Shown: piece by piece, positions 1-8,788 of the stretch
Layout: every line of letters starts with the position of its first letter
Position numbering within the stretch: position 1 is the first letter of the stretch
Origin: Tenacibaculum pacificus
GTDB taxonomy: Bacteria; Bacteroidota; Bacteroidia; Flavobacteriales; Flavobacteriaceae
Length of the DNA: 64,000 bases
Direction of reading: 5' to 3'
NCBI RefSeq assembly: GCF_027941775.1
Contig: NZ_CP115917.1
Location: 1,811,001-1,875,000 of the forward strand
Translations under genes and position numbers: made by a program
The notes under the pieces: generated by a model
What the model saw: only the letters and a program-made list of their open reading frames with translations
What the model was told of the DNA's origin: nothing
Database searches by the model: none

Positions 1-160
1 TTACATTTTGAAAAATTTTAGAAAATATGAAAAATAGGAATTGAAGCTAAAAATGTGAAAATTAAAACCGTAGATTTAAAACTTTGAGAAAAATAATTAT
101 TGAAAAATATGAGAATTTAAAAAAACAGCTAGAAAAAAACACAAAAACCATAAAACGAAA
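1..160 (+). repeat. Gene-less cassette, family C, right part only
   Basis: The sequence matches the right-hand third of the family C cassettes ending at 51631, 56065, 60851 and 63754, including the stretch with 'aattgaagctaaaaa' and 'taaaacgaaaacccaac'. The cassette start lies outside the window. No open reading frame of note. Confidence 0.7.
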
Positions 161-292
161 ACCCAACAATATGCATAGTTCATTGCTTGTTGATTTTCTT
201 GCAGAAAATCCTCGCGCATGTTGAAGTTTTAGTTTTTTAAACTATATTAGTGCTATGTTTTCGCAACGAAACCATGCACAAAAACGTTGTGT
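161..292 (+). repeat. attC site 1
   Basis: R'' ACCCAAC at 161-167 and R' GTTGTGT at 286-292. The arms CATGCACA/TGCATAG-type and a central TTTTCTTGCAGAAAA hairpin mark the family C kind of site. Confidence 0.8.
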
Positions 293-747
293 CTAATGGC
301 GGAATTTCCTCAGAAATTCCTAATGAGTATTTTATAAACCAAAAATTAAGCTGACACAAACTCTAGACAAAAAACACTAAAAAATGAAAAAGACTTCTAC
401 TCTATTAAAATAAAAAATTGAAACGTGAAAAAATAAGCGCAGAAAAAATTATTTTAATAAAATAGCTGAATAGAAGCAGAAACGTAAAAAACTGAGCAAA
501 TAGGCGGAATTAAGCTCTGAAGCGCAAAAAATTGTTGATATTAAAAAGTAATTATGAAAATTCATAAATAAATTGAAAAATTTAAGCTTTTAATAAAATT
601 AATGAATTGAAAGTTGAAACGTAAGAAAATCCGCTAAATTAAACTCTGAAATCAAAAAAGCTCATTAAAACGAAAATGGAATTATAAATAAATTGAAAAA
701 TTTGAATTTCTAATAAAATTAATGAACTAAAATGCAAAAACCACTAA
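293..747 (+). repeat. Gene-less cassette
   Basis: No open frame of useful length. It opens with the GGAATTTC-CTCA-GAAATTCC stem-loop found at the start of family B cassettes, then AT-rich sequence with loosely repeated 'aattgaaaaattt' and 'gcggaattaa' elements. Start GTTGTGTCTA and end TAAACACAAC pair at nine of ten positions. Confidence 0.65.
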
Positions 748-881
748 ACACAACAACGTATATAATTTATTGCTAGTTTTTAAATATTTATGAAAAGCTT
801 TTTTTAAATTTTATATTTCACTTTTATTAACTAAATTAGTTGCTCGAAATACGCAACAAATAATATACAAAAACGTTGTGT
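748..881 (+). repeat. attC site 2
   Basis: R'' ACACAAC at 748-754 and R' GTTGTGT at 875-881. Between them lie GTATATAATTTATTGC and its partner GCAACAAATAATATAC, with a central hairpin. Confidence 0.85.
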
Positions 882-897
882 GCCATTTGAGAAAAAT

Positions 898-1302
898 ATG
901 AACGAACCAATAATCATTGAGGAATTAGGAAAAATTTGGGGAAGAGATGCAATATTTTTAGACGAAATTGAATTTGACGGAACTCATTCTGTAAAACTGA
1001 TTGGAGATTTTAATGGTTCTTTATGTGAAAGCGTTGAAAACGACAAATGGATTTCATACGAATTGACATTTAAAGGAATATTAGAATTTAAAATGACCGA
1101 ATTGGACTTTTTTTCAAATACGGAATATACTTCCAGTTTTGAAAAAGTTATTGGTTCTGACATAATAAATGGATTTTCTAAAAGTTCACAAAATTTTAAA
1201 TTAAAAGAATCGCACAATCATTATGTTTTTCATACTTATGACGATGTGATTGAAATAATTGCTTGTGAATTTGAATTAAAACTTAAACCGAAAAAAGAAT
1301 AG
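898..1302 (+). CDS. Cassette protein of unknown function (134 aa)
   Basis: First gene of cassette 2. No family recognised. The frame is open back to a GTG at 880, but that GTG lies inside the R' end of attC site 2 and would encode the site, so the ATG at 898 is the better start. The protein is soluble, acidic and beta-rich in appearance, with no signal peptide or membrane segment. It is followed after about 40 bases by a SUKH-like gene in the same cassette. Such pairs can be immunity-type proteins, but nothing in this sequence proves it. Confidence 0.7.
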   Translation: MNEPIIIEELGKIWGRDAIFLDEIEFDGTHSVKLIGDFNGSLCESVENDKWISYELTFKGILEFKMTELDFFSNTEYTSSFEKVIGSDIINGFSKSSQNFKLKESHNHYVFHTYDDVIEIIACEFELKLKPKKE

Positions 1303-1345
1303 AAAAACTGCGGATTACAGTTTTGTGTCATTTAAAAAAAATTAT

Positions 1346-1714
1346 ATGGAAAAATTGAATGAATTGGAAAAAGAACTCAACCTGACTTTTCCATTGATTT
1401 ATAAAAAGTTCTATTTAGAATGTGAAAAGTCAATTCCAAAGGCAATGATTGGAACTGACTTATATCATAATAAAAATGAATTGAAAGAATGGGCTTTAGA
1501 ATTATTGAAGGAAGATAATGCAGAAAATTTTCTGAGTGAAAAAGATTTTGTTTTTATGATGCATCAAGGCTATATGTTCTGGTATTTTAAAGCAAACGGA
1601 ACTGAAAATCCTAATGTATATTTTTACCTAGAAATGAGTTTAAAACCAGACCAATTGACTGATTTAAAAACTTTCATAACTGAATATCCAAACGTTGGAA
1701 TAAAAACTGAATAA
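1346..1714 (+). CDS. SMI1/KNR4 (SUKH)-like protein
   Basis: Second gene of cassette 2. The protein starts with a helix 'LNELEKELNLTFPLIYKKFY', a typical SUKH opening (a glutamate-rich helix, then 'LP..yk.f'), and continues with 'DFVFMMHQGYMFWYFK' and 'NPNVYFYLE', which match the family's F-x-x-H-Q-G-Y-x-F-x-F core. About 122 residues, usual for a single SUKH domain. Family members are often immunity proteins against polymorphic toxins; no toxin is encoded nearby. An in-frame GTG at 1325 would add seven residues; the ATG at 1346 is preferred. Confidence 0.75.
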   Translation: MEKLNELEKELNLTFPLIYKKFYLECEKSIPKAMIGTDLYHNKNELKEWALELLKEDNAENFLSEKDFVFMMHQGYMFWYFKANGTENPNVYFYLEMSLKPDQLTDLKTFITEYPNVGIKTE

Positions 1715-1722
1715 AAAACGGC

Positions 1723-1855
1723 ACACAACACCGTATAAACTTTATTACTAGTTATAGCTCACTTGGGAAATTCCTTCGGAATTTCGCCGTTCGTGTTTTA
1801 TTTATTAAATTCACTGCTTAAACCACGCAACAAAGCTTATACAACAACGTTACCC
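1723..1855 (+). repeat. attC site 3
   Basis: R'' ACACAAC (extended GGCACACAAC ending 1729) and R' GTTACCC at 1849-1855. Central hairpin GAAATTCCTTCGGAATTTC. Closes cassette 2. Confidence 0.85.
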
Positions 1856-1886
1856 AACATTAACCACTCAAAACTGAAAGAAAAAA

Positions 1887-2393
1887 TTGAAAGCTGAATT
1901 TATTTATCAACCGACTTCTGGTCAATATGAAGAAAAAACTTTTGACCTAAATACAGTGTGGAAAAGTCAAATTTGGAGTTGGATAAAATTCACAACAAAT
2001 AGCGGAATTGAATGGGTTGGAATGTTTCGAGGAGAACCTAAAAAAGTTGCAATTGCGGAAAAAATAAATCAGGTTGCAATTTTGACAAGTGACGGATTTT
2101 ATATATTGGATATTGAGAAAAGAGAAACTCTATTTTTTGACCAACAAACTGAATTTAGAGATTTAGCGGAAATTCCAACTCAAGATAAATTTATTATTGC
2201 GGATTATGACCAAATTGGAATATTTGACAAAAATTATAAAACGGAATTTATAAATCTAGAATTTGGAGTTGACAATATCGTATTTGGAAAATATAGCGGA
2301 ATAAAATTAAAGGTAAACTTTGAGAAATTGCCTGATTATGAAATTATAAACGGATTTCTGAATACGGAAAATTGGAAAATTGAATCGGAATAA
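1887..2393 (+). CDS. Cassette protein of unknown function (168 aa), duplicated at 12655
   Basis: Only gene of cassette 3. The start is a TTG at 1887; the nearest upstream in-frame codon is a stop at 1875, so no ATG start is possible. The protein shows repeated hydrophobic strands ('VAILTSDGFYILDI', 'KFIIADYDQIGIFD') as in beta-propeller blades, but it is too short for a full propeller. No signal peptide. A near-identical copy occupies cassette 13. Function unknown. Confidence 0.75.
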   Translation: MKAEFIYQPTSGQYEEKTFDLNTVWKSQIWSWIKFTTNSGIEWVGMFRGEPKKVAIAEKINQVAILTSDGFYILDIEKRETLFFDQQTEFRDLAEIPTQDKFIIADYDQIGIFDKNYKTEFINLEFGVDNIVFGKYSGIKLKVNFEKLPDYEIINGFLNTENWKIESE

Positions 2394-2400
2394 AAACGTT

Positions 2401-2533
2401 GGGTAACACCGTATATAATTTATTGCTAGTTATAGCCTACTTACGAAAATCCTTAGGGGATTTTCTATTCCGCTTTTATTTACTAAATTAGTTGCTTGAA
2501 ATACGCAACAAATAATATACAAAAACGTTGGGC
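2401..2533 (+). repeat. attC site 4
   Basis: R'' GGGTAAC at 2401-2407 and R' GTTGGGC at 2527-2533. R'' does not pair with this R' but does pair with the start of its own cassette (GTTACCCAAC at 1849). Central hairpin GAAAATCC-TTAGG-GGATTTTC. Confidence 0.88.
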
Positions 2534-2559
2534 AACATTACCAATTACACTCAAAAGGA

Positions 2560-3069
2560 ATGAAAAAAGTAAATAAAAAAATTGAAAAATTAGTTTTAAA
2601 ATATCTTGAGAGTTCTGATAACTTTTGGGTTGACTTATTTCCTTTAATTGAAAAATCTGAATACTCGTACTTTGATTTCTTTAATATTCTTTCTGAATTA
2701 ATAAAAGAGAAAAAAATAAAAATAAAAGACGGAAATAATATTAGTTTCTTGAAACTTACTAAAAGAGGAAAGTTAATTAACGAAAACGAGTTATTCTTTA
2801 AAATTGATAAAAAAGAAATCAAAACTAAATGGTTTAATGAACCTTGGATTGGATATTTAATTGCTTTCATTACTTTGCTTTTTGCTTTTTATCAAGGTTT
2901 TCAAAATCATTCTTTAGAAAAAGATATTTCTTCATTAAAATTGAGTATTGATTCATTGAGGAATGAAGCTCTTTCTCATAAAAAGAAACTTGACTCTCTG
3001 AGTGTTCGATACGTTCTCTTTGAATCGAAATTGTCTGACTTGAAAAATAATACTGAAAAGAAAAAATAA
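2560..3069 (+). CDS. Membrane-anchored winged-helix-like/coiled-coil protein (169 aa)
   Basis: Only gene of cassette 4. Residues 1-75 resemble a winged helix ('LVLKYLESSDNFWVDLFPLI...FFNILSELIKEKKIKI' ending in 'LKLTKRGKLI'). One membrane segment follows near residues 95-112 ('GYLIAFITLLFAFYQGF'), then a coiled coil to the end ('LEKDISSLKLSIDSLRNEAL'). The layout suggests a cytoplasmic N-terminal domain tethered to the inner membrane. Function unknown; the ATG follows AAGGA, a fair ribosome site. Confidence 0.7.
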   Translation: MKKVNKKIEKLVLKYLESSDNFWVDLFPLIEKSEYSYFDFFNILSELIKEKKIKIKDGNNISFLKLTKRGKLINENELFFKIDKKEIKTKWFNEPWIGYLIAFITLLFAFYQGFQNHSLEKDISSLKLSIDSLRNEALSHKKKLDSLSVRYVLFESKLSDLKNNTEKKK

Positions 3070-3189
3070 TAACGAATAAAATATAAATATGAACTGGTTG
3101 AGCATGTTTGAATTTCATAATAGTTGAATTTAAACTCATTCACTTTAATATTGGCGGAATGAAAACCATAATTTGAATAAAAAACGATT

Positions 3190-3322
3190 GCCCAACACCT
3201 TGTATAATTTATTGCTTAGCAAAAGCTTACTTATGAAAGTTCTCAGAAACTTTCTTGGTCTGTTGTTATTTATAAAGTAAATTGCTTAAAACCGCAACAA
3301 ACCATACAAAAACACGTTACCT
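3190..3322 (+). repeat. attC site 5
   Basis: R'' GCCCAAC at 3190-3196 and R' GTTACCT at 3316-3322. Cassette 4 starts GTTGGGCAAC and ends ATTGCCCAAC. Central hairpin GAAAGTTCTCAGAAACTTTC. Confidence 0.85.
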
Positions 3323-3904
3323 AAAACTCGAAAAAATTACTCGGTAGAATTAAAGTTTTTTAGATAAATTGAATAATTTAGTTTTTAATCAAAATTTAGA
3401 ATTGCCTAAAATACAGAAAAACAAATCTTGTGGAATTAAACAAAATGCAAATTTAAGTTTTTAGATAAATTGAATAATTTAGTTTTTAATTAAAATTTAG
3501 AATTGCCTAAAATACGGGAAAATAAATCTTGTGGAATTAAACAAAATACAGATTTAAGTTTTTAGATAAATTGAATAATTTAGTTTTTAATCAAAATTTA
3601 GAATTGCATAAAATATGGAAAAAAAATCTTGTGAAATTAAACAAAATGCAAATTTAAGTTTTAAGATAAATTGAATAATTTAGTTTTTAATCAAAATTTA
3701 GAATTGCATAAAATACGGGAAAACAAATCTTGTGGAATTAAACAAAATACAGATTTAAGTTTTTAGATAAATTGAATAATTTAGTTTTTAATCAAAATTT
3801 AGAATTGCATAAAATATGGAAAAAAAATCTTGTGGAATTAAATAAAATTCAGAATTAAAATTTTAGAAAAATTGAATAATTTAGAAAATAAAAAAAATCG
3901 CATT
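3323..3904 (+). repeat. Gene-less cassette of about five 101-bp tandem repeats (family E)
   Basis: The element 'tagataaattgaataattt' (or a one-base variant) recurs at about 3361, 3462, 3563, 3663 and 3764, so the unit is close to 101 bp. Copies differ at a few positions. All frames are broken. The cassette start GTTACCTAA pairs with its end TTAGGTAAC. Confidence 0.85.
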
Positions 3905-4038
3905 AGGTAACACCGTGTATAATATATTGCTAGCTTCTAGTCTATTTAAGAAAATTATTTTTAAATTTTATATTCCGTTTTTATTAACTAAATTTAGAAC
4001 TTAAAATACGCAACAAATCATACACAAAAACGTTGTAA
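3905..4038 (+). repeat. attC site 6
   Basis: R'' AGGTAAC at 3905-3911 and R' GTTGTAA at 4032-4038. The central hairpin is weaker and AT-only (GAAAATTATTTTTAAATTTT). Confidence 0.82.
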
Positions 4039-4074
4039 GCAATGCGTGAAAAAACCAACACCTTCGAACAATAA

Positions 4075-4788
4075 ATGAAAACTGAAACACTAATTAAGTT
4101 TTATAATGATAATGAAATTGAAACTGTTAAAGATTATTTAAACACAGTTATCAATAATATCAAAGAGACATCCAAATTGGTCTATAAATATTTAATGTAT
4201 TTAATTGCTATTCTTTTTATATACTATTTATTACAAGAAAGCACTTTGAAATCAGTAAAGTTTGGTGTAATTGACATAACGGATTTAAAAGTTATCAAAA
4301 TATTTATTCCACCGATTTTCGCAATAGTTTATCTGATTGTTTTTGTTGGAGAATACAGAAGAGAACATTTAATGCATCAAGCGAAAGTTCTATTCAATCT
4401 AATTAATAAAACTGAAATGAAATCTGATGATTTAGAAAGACATTATTTTAACGATTTCAATATTTCTTTCTTGCCATTTTATTTGCCTGCTGAATTGAAT
4501 CATAAAATGAGAAATTCTTTGTTTTGGGACTTTATAAGCGTTATGACCTTATTGATTTTATATTTAGTTTTGAGTACAGCTTTATACGTATTTGAATTTT
4601 ATATTTTAAAAGAATTATTTGAATTATGGAATGAGAGTTTTTTAATTAAATCTGTTTTCGTAATTACTTGCATTTTGATTTTCATTTCATTCTATTTTTC
4701 TTTTAAAATTGTATTTAAAAAACAAAGAGAAGTGAAACAAGACAAAGAATTTTGGAAATTAAGAAAGCTGGAAAATCATGATGAATAA
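4075..4788 (+). CDS. Four-helix integral membrane protein (237 aa)
   Basis: Only gene of cassette 6. Four hydrophobic segments are clear: about residues 40-55 ('YLMYLIAILFIYYLL'), 72-90 ('IFIPPIFAIVYLIVFVG'), 155-178 ('FISVMTLLILYLVLSTALYVF') and 197-218 ('FVITCILIFISFYFSF'). A charged loop separates helices 2 and 3. No recognised family. Likely an inner-membrane protein. Confidence 0.75.
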   Translation: MKTETLIKFYNDNEIETVKDYLNTVINNIKETSKLVYKYLMYLIAILFIYYLLQESTLKSVKFGVIDITDLKVIKIFIPPIFAIVYLIVFVGEYRREHLMHQAKVLFNLINKTEMKSDDLERHYFNDFNISFLPFYLPAELNHKMRNSLFWDFISVMTLLILYLVLSTALYVFEFYILKELFELWNESFLIKSVFVITCILIFISFYFSFKIVFKKQREVKQDKEFWKLRKLENHDE

Positions 4789-4796
4789 AGCACTGC

Positions 4797-4928
4797 TTAC
4801 AACAACATATATAATTCATTGCTAGTGCTAGCCTACTTACGAAAATCCTTAGGGATTTTCTATTCCGTTTTTATTTACTAAATTAGTTGCTCAAAACACG
4901 CAACAAACCATATATAAAAACGTTGTAA
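4797..4928 (+). repeat. attC site 7
   Basis: R'' TTACAAC (extended TGCTTACAAC) ending 4803 and R' GTTGTAA at 4922-4928. Cassette 6 start GTTGTAAGCA is its perfect complement. Confidence 0.87.
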
Positions 4929-5355
4929 TTAATGGCGGAATTCAGCCAGGAATCCCTAATTAGTGATTTATCTTTTCTAGAAATTAATATTGAATAATAT
5001 TACACTGGAAAAATTGAAAATGACTTCTACCCTATTTTTAGAAAGTAAATCCTAAAAAAGAGAAAAACAGTATTAAACTCTGAAAAATGAAGCGTGAATA
5101 AATCGGTGGAAATTAATTAAAGTGGAGTTTTAAGCAGAAACGTGAAAAAAGACAGAAGTTAACGCTGAAAATAAAGCGAAAATTAATTGAAGCGGAGTTT
5201 TAAGCAGAAACGTGAAAAAAGGCAGAAGTTAACGCTGAAAATAAAGCGTGAATTAATTAAGGCGGAATTTTAAGACGAAAACGGAAAAAAGAAAGATAAA
5301 TAAAACGGAAAAATTGAAAATTAAGAAATGAGAAATATAGTTAGAAATTCACTAA
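4929..5355 (+). repeat. Gene-less cassette, family B
   Basis: Shares its whole length with the cassettes at 46268, 51764, 59793 and 63887. It opens with 'aatggcggaatt', then 'gatttatcttttctagaaattaatattgaataatatta', then a repeat of about 70-85 bp around 'gagttttaagcagaaacgtg' and 'gaagttaacgctgaaaataa'. No gene. Confidence 0.8.
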
Positions 5356-5488
5356 TTACAACAACATATATAATTTATTGCTAGTGCTTATCTACTTACG
5401 AAAATCCTTAGGGGATTTTCTATTCCGTTTTTATTTAATATATTTAGAACTTGAAATACGCAACAAACCATATATAAAACCGTTAGCA
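5356..5488 (+). repeat. attC site 8
   Basis: R'' TTACAAC (extended TAATTACAAC) ending 5362 and R' GTTAGCA at 5482-5488. Central hairpin GAAAATCC-TTAGG-GGATTTTC. Confidence 0.87.
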
Positions 5489-5501
5489 AAAATTAAGAGA
5501 T

Positions 5502-6332
5502 ATGAGAAAATTATTTAGCCTGTTATTACTTATGCTAGTTTTTGCTTGTGTAGATAATAATGAAAATGAAGAACCGGTTCAAGAAGAATTTTCAATTGAT
5601 ATTGAATTTTTAACTGATAAATTAGAAGTTGACCAACCTATTTCTTTTAAACTAAAATCAAATCAAAATATTATAAGTTACAGTGCTTCTACCAATATTT
5701 TTGCAAAAAATGACAATATTAATAGTAATATTACTATACTTAATACTGTTGTAAAATCAAACCAATCAAATTATGGAAAAACTGTTGATATAATTTTAAG
5801 TTTTGGAAAAACTGGAAAGAATACTATTTATTTATCTGCTCAAAACGAAAAAAACGAAGTACTTGAAAAAGAATTTGAAGTAAACGTGTTAAAAGGAACA
5901 TCTGTTAAAATAAAGAGTTTAAAAGTAATATCATTTAAAAATATCAACGAAACTTGGGATTCTGAATATTCAAGTAATGATATTAATCGGTTAGCAGATT
6001 TGGCTTTTTTATTAGAGAAAACTCATATTGGTATATCTCTATCTAATGAAATATTATATAATAGTTCTATTTGGTATATATCTGAAGTTTTGGAAAATCA
6101 AGGTAATTTGAATTGGGATTTAAATAGTAAAAATTTGAATATTAATCCAAACTTTAAAATGAAATTCAGTTTGAGTGACTTTGATAACAATGGCTTTGTA
6201 GAAGATCTTCTTTTAGGGCCACCTTATGAGATTGAGTTTAGTTTTAAAGAGTATATCCAAGAAAAACCAAATAAAGTGATTTTAAAAAAAGAGAGTATTG
6301 ATTTAGAAGTTGAATTTGAACTTGAATGGTAA
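5502..6332 (+). CDS. Secreted lipoprotein (276 aa)
   Basis: Only gene of cassette 8. The N-terminus is a lipoprotein signal, 'MRKLFSLLLLMLVFAC', with Cys16 in an LVFAC lipobox. An acidic linker follows, then a beta-rich domain that looks Ig-like at about residues 30-125 ('EVDQPISFKLKSNQNIISYS...GKNTIYLSAQ...KEFEVNVL'), and a C-terminal region containing 'SLSDFDNNGFVEDLL', which resembles a calcium-binding loop of DxDxxG type. Likely exported by Lol/outer-membrane lipoprotein routes. No named family. Confidence 0.75.
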   Translation: MRKLFSLLLLMLVFACVDNNENEEPVQEEFSIDIEFLTDKLEVDQPISFKLKSNQNIISYSASTNIFAKNDNINSNITILNTVVKSNQSNYGKTVDIILSFGKTGKNTIYLSAQNEKNEVLEKEFEVNVLKGTSVKIKSLKVISFKNINETWDSEYSSNDINRLADLAFLLEKTHIGISLSNEILYNSSIWYISEVLENQGNLNWDLNSKNLNINPNFKMKFSLSDFDNNGFVEDLLLGPPYEIEFSFKEYIQEKPNKVILKKESIDLEVEFELEW

Positions 6333-6338
6333 AACTTT

Positions 6339-6470
6339 TGCTAACACCGTATATAATTTATTACTAGTACTAGCCTACTTACGAAAATCCTTAGGGATTT
6401 TCTATTCCGCTTTTATTTACTAAATTAGTTGCTCGAAATACGCAACAAATAATATACAAAAACGTTGCTA
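6339..6470 (+). repeat. attC site 9
   Basis: R'' TGCTAAC (extended TTTTGCTAAC) ending 6345 and R' GTTGCTA at 6464-6470. Confidence 0.87.
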
Positions 6471-6965
6471 AAAACTCGGAAAAATAAAATGCTGAAAACC
6501 AATATTGCGGAATTGAAAACGTAAAATTATAATTTTGCTCAAATTGAATAATTTAGAAAATATTGAAAATTTAGAGTTTTTTAAAAGCTGAAAATAAATA
6601 TCGCGGAATTTAAAACGTGAAATAAAGTTTTACTCAAATTCAATAATTTAGAAAATATTGAAAAATTAGAGTTTTTTAAAAAACTGAAAATAAATATCGC
6701 GGAATTTAAAACGTGAAGTAAAGTTTTACTCAAATTGAATAATTTAGAAAATATTGAAAATTTTGAGTCTTATAAAACTGAAAATAAATATCGCGGAATT
6801 TAAAACATTGAAATAAAGTTTTACTCAAATTCAATAATTTAGAAAATATTGAAAATTTTGAGTCTTATAAAAAATGAAAACAAATATGGTGGAGTTTAAA
6901 AAAATTGAATTAAAGTTTTCGTAAAATTGAATATTATAGTAAAAAATTAAACGAAAAATCGCATT
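6471..6965 (+). repeat. Gene-less cassette of 93-97-bp tandem repeats (family D)
   Basis: Units marked by 'tcgcggaatttaaaac' at 6601, 6698, 6791 and a degenerate copy at 6887. Each contains 'aaagttttactcaaatt.aataatttagaaaatattg'. The whole cassette recurs almost unchanged at 61766-62260. No gene. Confidence 0.85.
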
Positions 6966-7097
6966 TAGCAACAACATATATAATTCATTGCTCATTTATT
7001 TTCCTGCGGAAAATACTCGCAAATGTAGATGTTTGAGTTTTTTAAACTATATTAGTTGCTCAAAACACGCAACAAACCATATATAAAACCGTTGGCA
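6966..7097 (+). repeat. attC site 10
   Basis: R'' TAGCAAC ending 6972 and R' GTTGGCA at 7091-7097. Central hairpin TTTTCCTGCGGAAAA. Confidence 0.85.
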
Positions 7098-7116
7098 GTA
7101 ATACGAAGAAAAACCT

Positions 7117-7542
7117 ATGAAATATAAATTTCCGAAAGTTAAATTAAATAAAGAAGGTAATTTTGGACCTACTAAAAACAAGAATTTTTACCACCCCGTA
7201 TTCTATCATAATAAAACTGCAAAAAATAATTCTGACAAAACAAAATGGGTTTTGAAACAGAATGAACAATATGAAGTGTTCCGATTATCTGACGAAGGGA
7301 AGTGGATTTGTAAGGAAAAAAGTGGACTATTTGGAATTTTAGAAAATGGAGACATTATTCTTGGTACTGGAGAAGAAAGATTATCTTTTTTTCCAAATCC
7401 TACGAATTCTAATGACCCTTGGCACGGTTTCCCTGTTAACAGTGGAGAATTTGAACCAAGTGTAAAAACAGTAGATAAGTGGCTAGAGGATGAAGTTATC
7501 GACAATAGAATGCATATTAAAATATTAAAAGGCGCTATATGA
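7117..7542 (+). CDS. Cassette protein of unknown function (141 aa), first of a pair
   Basis: First gene of cassette 10. Basic N-terminus, then a compact region with many glycines and aromatics ('KSGLFGILENGDIILGTGEERLSFFPNPTN', 'DPWHGFPVNSGEF'), and a C-terminal helix ('TVDKWLEDEVIDNRMHIKIL'). No membrane segment, no recognised domain. It overlaps the next gene by four bases (ATGA), so the two are probably translated together. Confidence 0.75.
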   Translation: MKYKFPKVKLNKEGNFGPTKNKNFYHPVFYHNKTAKNNSDKTKWVLKQNEQYEVFRLSDEGKWICKEKSGLFGILENGDIILGTGEERLSFFPNPTNSNDPWHGFPVNSGEFEPSVKTVDKWLEDEVIDNRMHIKILKGAI

Positions 7543-8780
7543 AAACTCTTAAATTTACATTAGAAGTAGACGCTATTGAAAGTTACATATATAGCGGTCA
7601 TTTATTTCTTATTTTATTAAACGGTAGAATTGCATATTCACCATTATCTCGAATAATATATAAACTTATTAATGAATACCCTGATTTTGAAAATTTGATA
7701 AGAGTTTCATTTCAGCGTAATGACTATCTTAATAATAGGCAAGCAGAAATCTTTTTTGGAATTGGGGAAATGAAAAAAAGTTTCATTGACTTATGGAAAA
7801 AAGCTTCTGAGGAAATGGAATTCCAAATTATACTTGATGAAAATGATTATACAGTCATTGATGAAGTGCCAACAATGCCTGTCCTTGACCTTAAAATGTA
7901 TGCAATGCGTTTATATATTGGAAGTAAAGAAGGTTTGTATGAAATTAATTTAAATTCTGACGATAGATATAATTTAGAACCTACTAAACCTCAAAAACGT
8001 TTTGATGCAAAAGTAACTTGTTTGAATGCAAAATCAGGAGAAATAATTATTTCGTCAAATAGTAATGGTTTATTTCACGGAACATTTTTAAACAGTTCTA
8101 ATTCTCTTAAAGTAAATGAAAAATCTGTTTCTAAGAAATCAATTAGAACTGGTTGGTCAGGATATGACGTTATAAATTATGATAAACAAAATGATTTTGA
8201 GTATTACGTAAATGAAACTGAAAAAATTGAAGACAAACTAAATTATTCAAAGTTTGATGAAAATAGTGAAAGAAGAAGAATAACCGATTTTGGTTCTTCA
8301 AAATTTGACCTTTCGACTTTATTAGCTTATTCAAGAATAGAAAAAGAACAAATCAACTATTGCTTTAATAGTTCAACTTCAGGATTCTTTTTTATGAAAG
8401 ATGGAAGTTTTGTAAATATTAACTTAAAAAAACCAAAAGATAAAAATTTATACTTTGTATCAAGAAATAAAGCTTTACCAACTTTAAAAAATGGTAATGC
8501 AAACTTCTTAAAACCTTTATCTACTTCAATAGTTCCAGAAGGCTGTGTAGTTGAATATTTTGACAAGGTTGTGCTTTATCAGAATTCTAAAGCCAAAATA
8601 ATTGAAGAAAGTCCTTCAATTAATGTTAGAACATATCCTTCATCAAAAAGATATAGGAATTTGATTTCTGTTACTAAAGAAAAAGAAATAACAATTCATT
8701 CAATTTTCCCTTTTAAGGAAGATAGTTTTGACCTAACAGTCGAAGATTTCGAAAATAATAAAATATTTAAATTTATATAA
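7539..8780 (+). CDS. Cassette protein of unknown function (413 aa), second of a pair
   Basis: Second gene of cassette 10. The protein has many short beta-strand-like runs with phrases such as 'ESYIYSGHLFLILLNGRIAYSPL', 'MYAMRLYIGSKEGLYEINL' and 'SGEIIISSNSNGLFHG', which recall WD/propeller-like blades. No catalytic motif seen, no signal peptide, no membrane segment. The start overlaps the preceding gene. With its partner it makes one of the longest coding cassettes in the window. Function unknown. Confidence 0.75.
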   Translation: MKTLKFTLEVDAIESYIYSGHLFLILLNGRIAYSPLSRIIYKLINEYPDFENLIRVSFQRNDYLNNRQAEIFFGIGEMKKSFIDLWKKASEEMEFQIILDENDYTVIDEVPTMPVLDLKMYAMRLYIGSKEGLYEINLNSDDRYNLEPTKPQKRFDAKVTCLNAKSGEIIISSNSNGLFHGTFLNSSNSLKVNEKSVSKKSIRTGWSGYDVINYDKQNDFEYYVNETEKIEDKLNYSKFDENSERRRITDFGSSKFDLSTLLAYSRIEKEQINYCFNSSTSGFFFMKDGSFVNINLKKPKDKNLYFVSRNKALPTLKNGNANFLKPLSTSIVPEGCVVEYFDKVVLYQNSKAKIIEESPSINVRTYPSSKRYRNLISVTKEKEITIHSIFPFKEDSFDLTVEDFENNKIFKFI

Positions 8781-8788
8781 AGTACTAC

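Noticed and set aside
880..897. GTG start for the first cassette gene
   Set aside because: The codons lie in the attC R' sequence; the ATG at 898 is a better start.
2870..3139. 89-codon minus-strand frame
   Set aside because: Antisense to the gene at 2560-3069, which has a clear domain layout and cassette position.
3323..3904. Possible CRISPR array
   Set aside because: Units of about 101 bp are repeated in full without unique spacers; they are satellite-like, not repeat-spacer.
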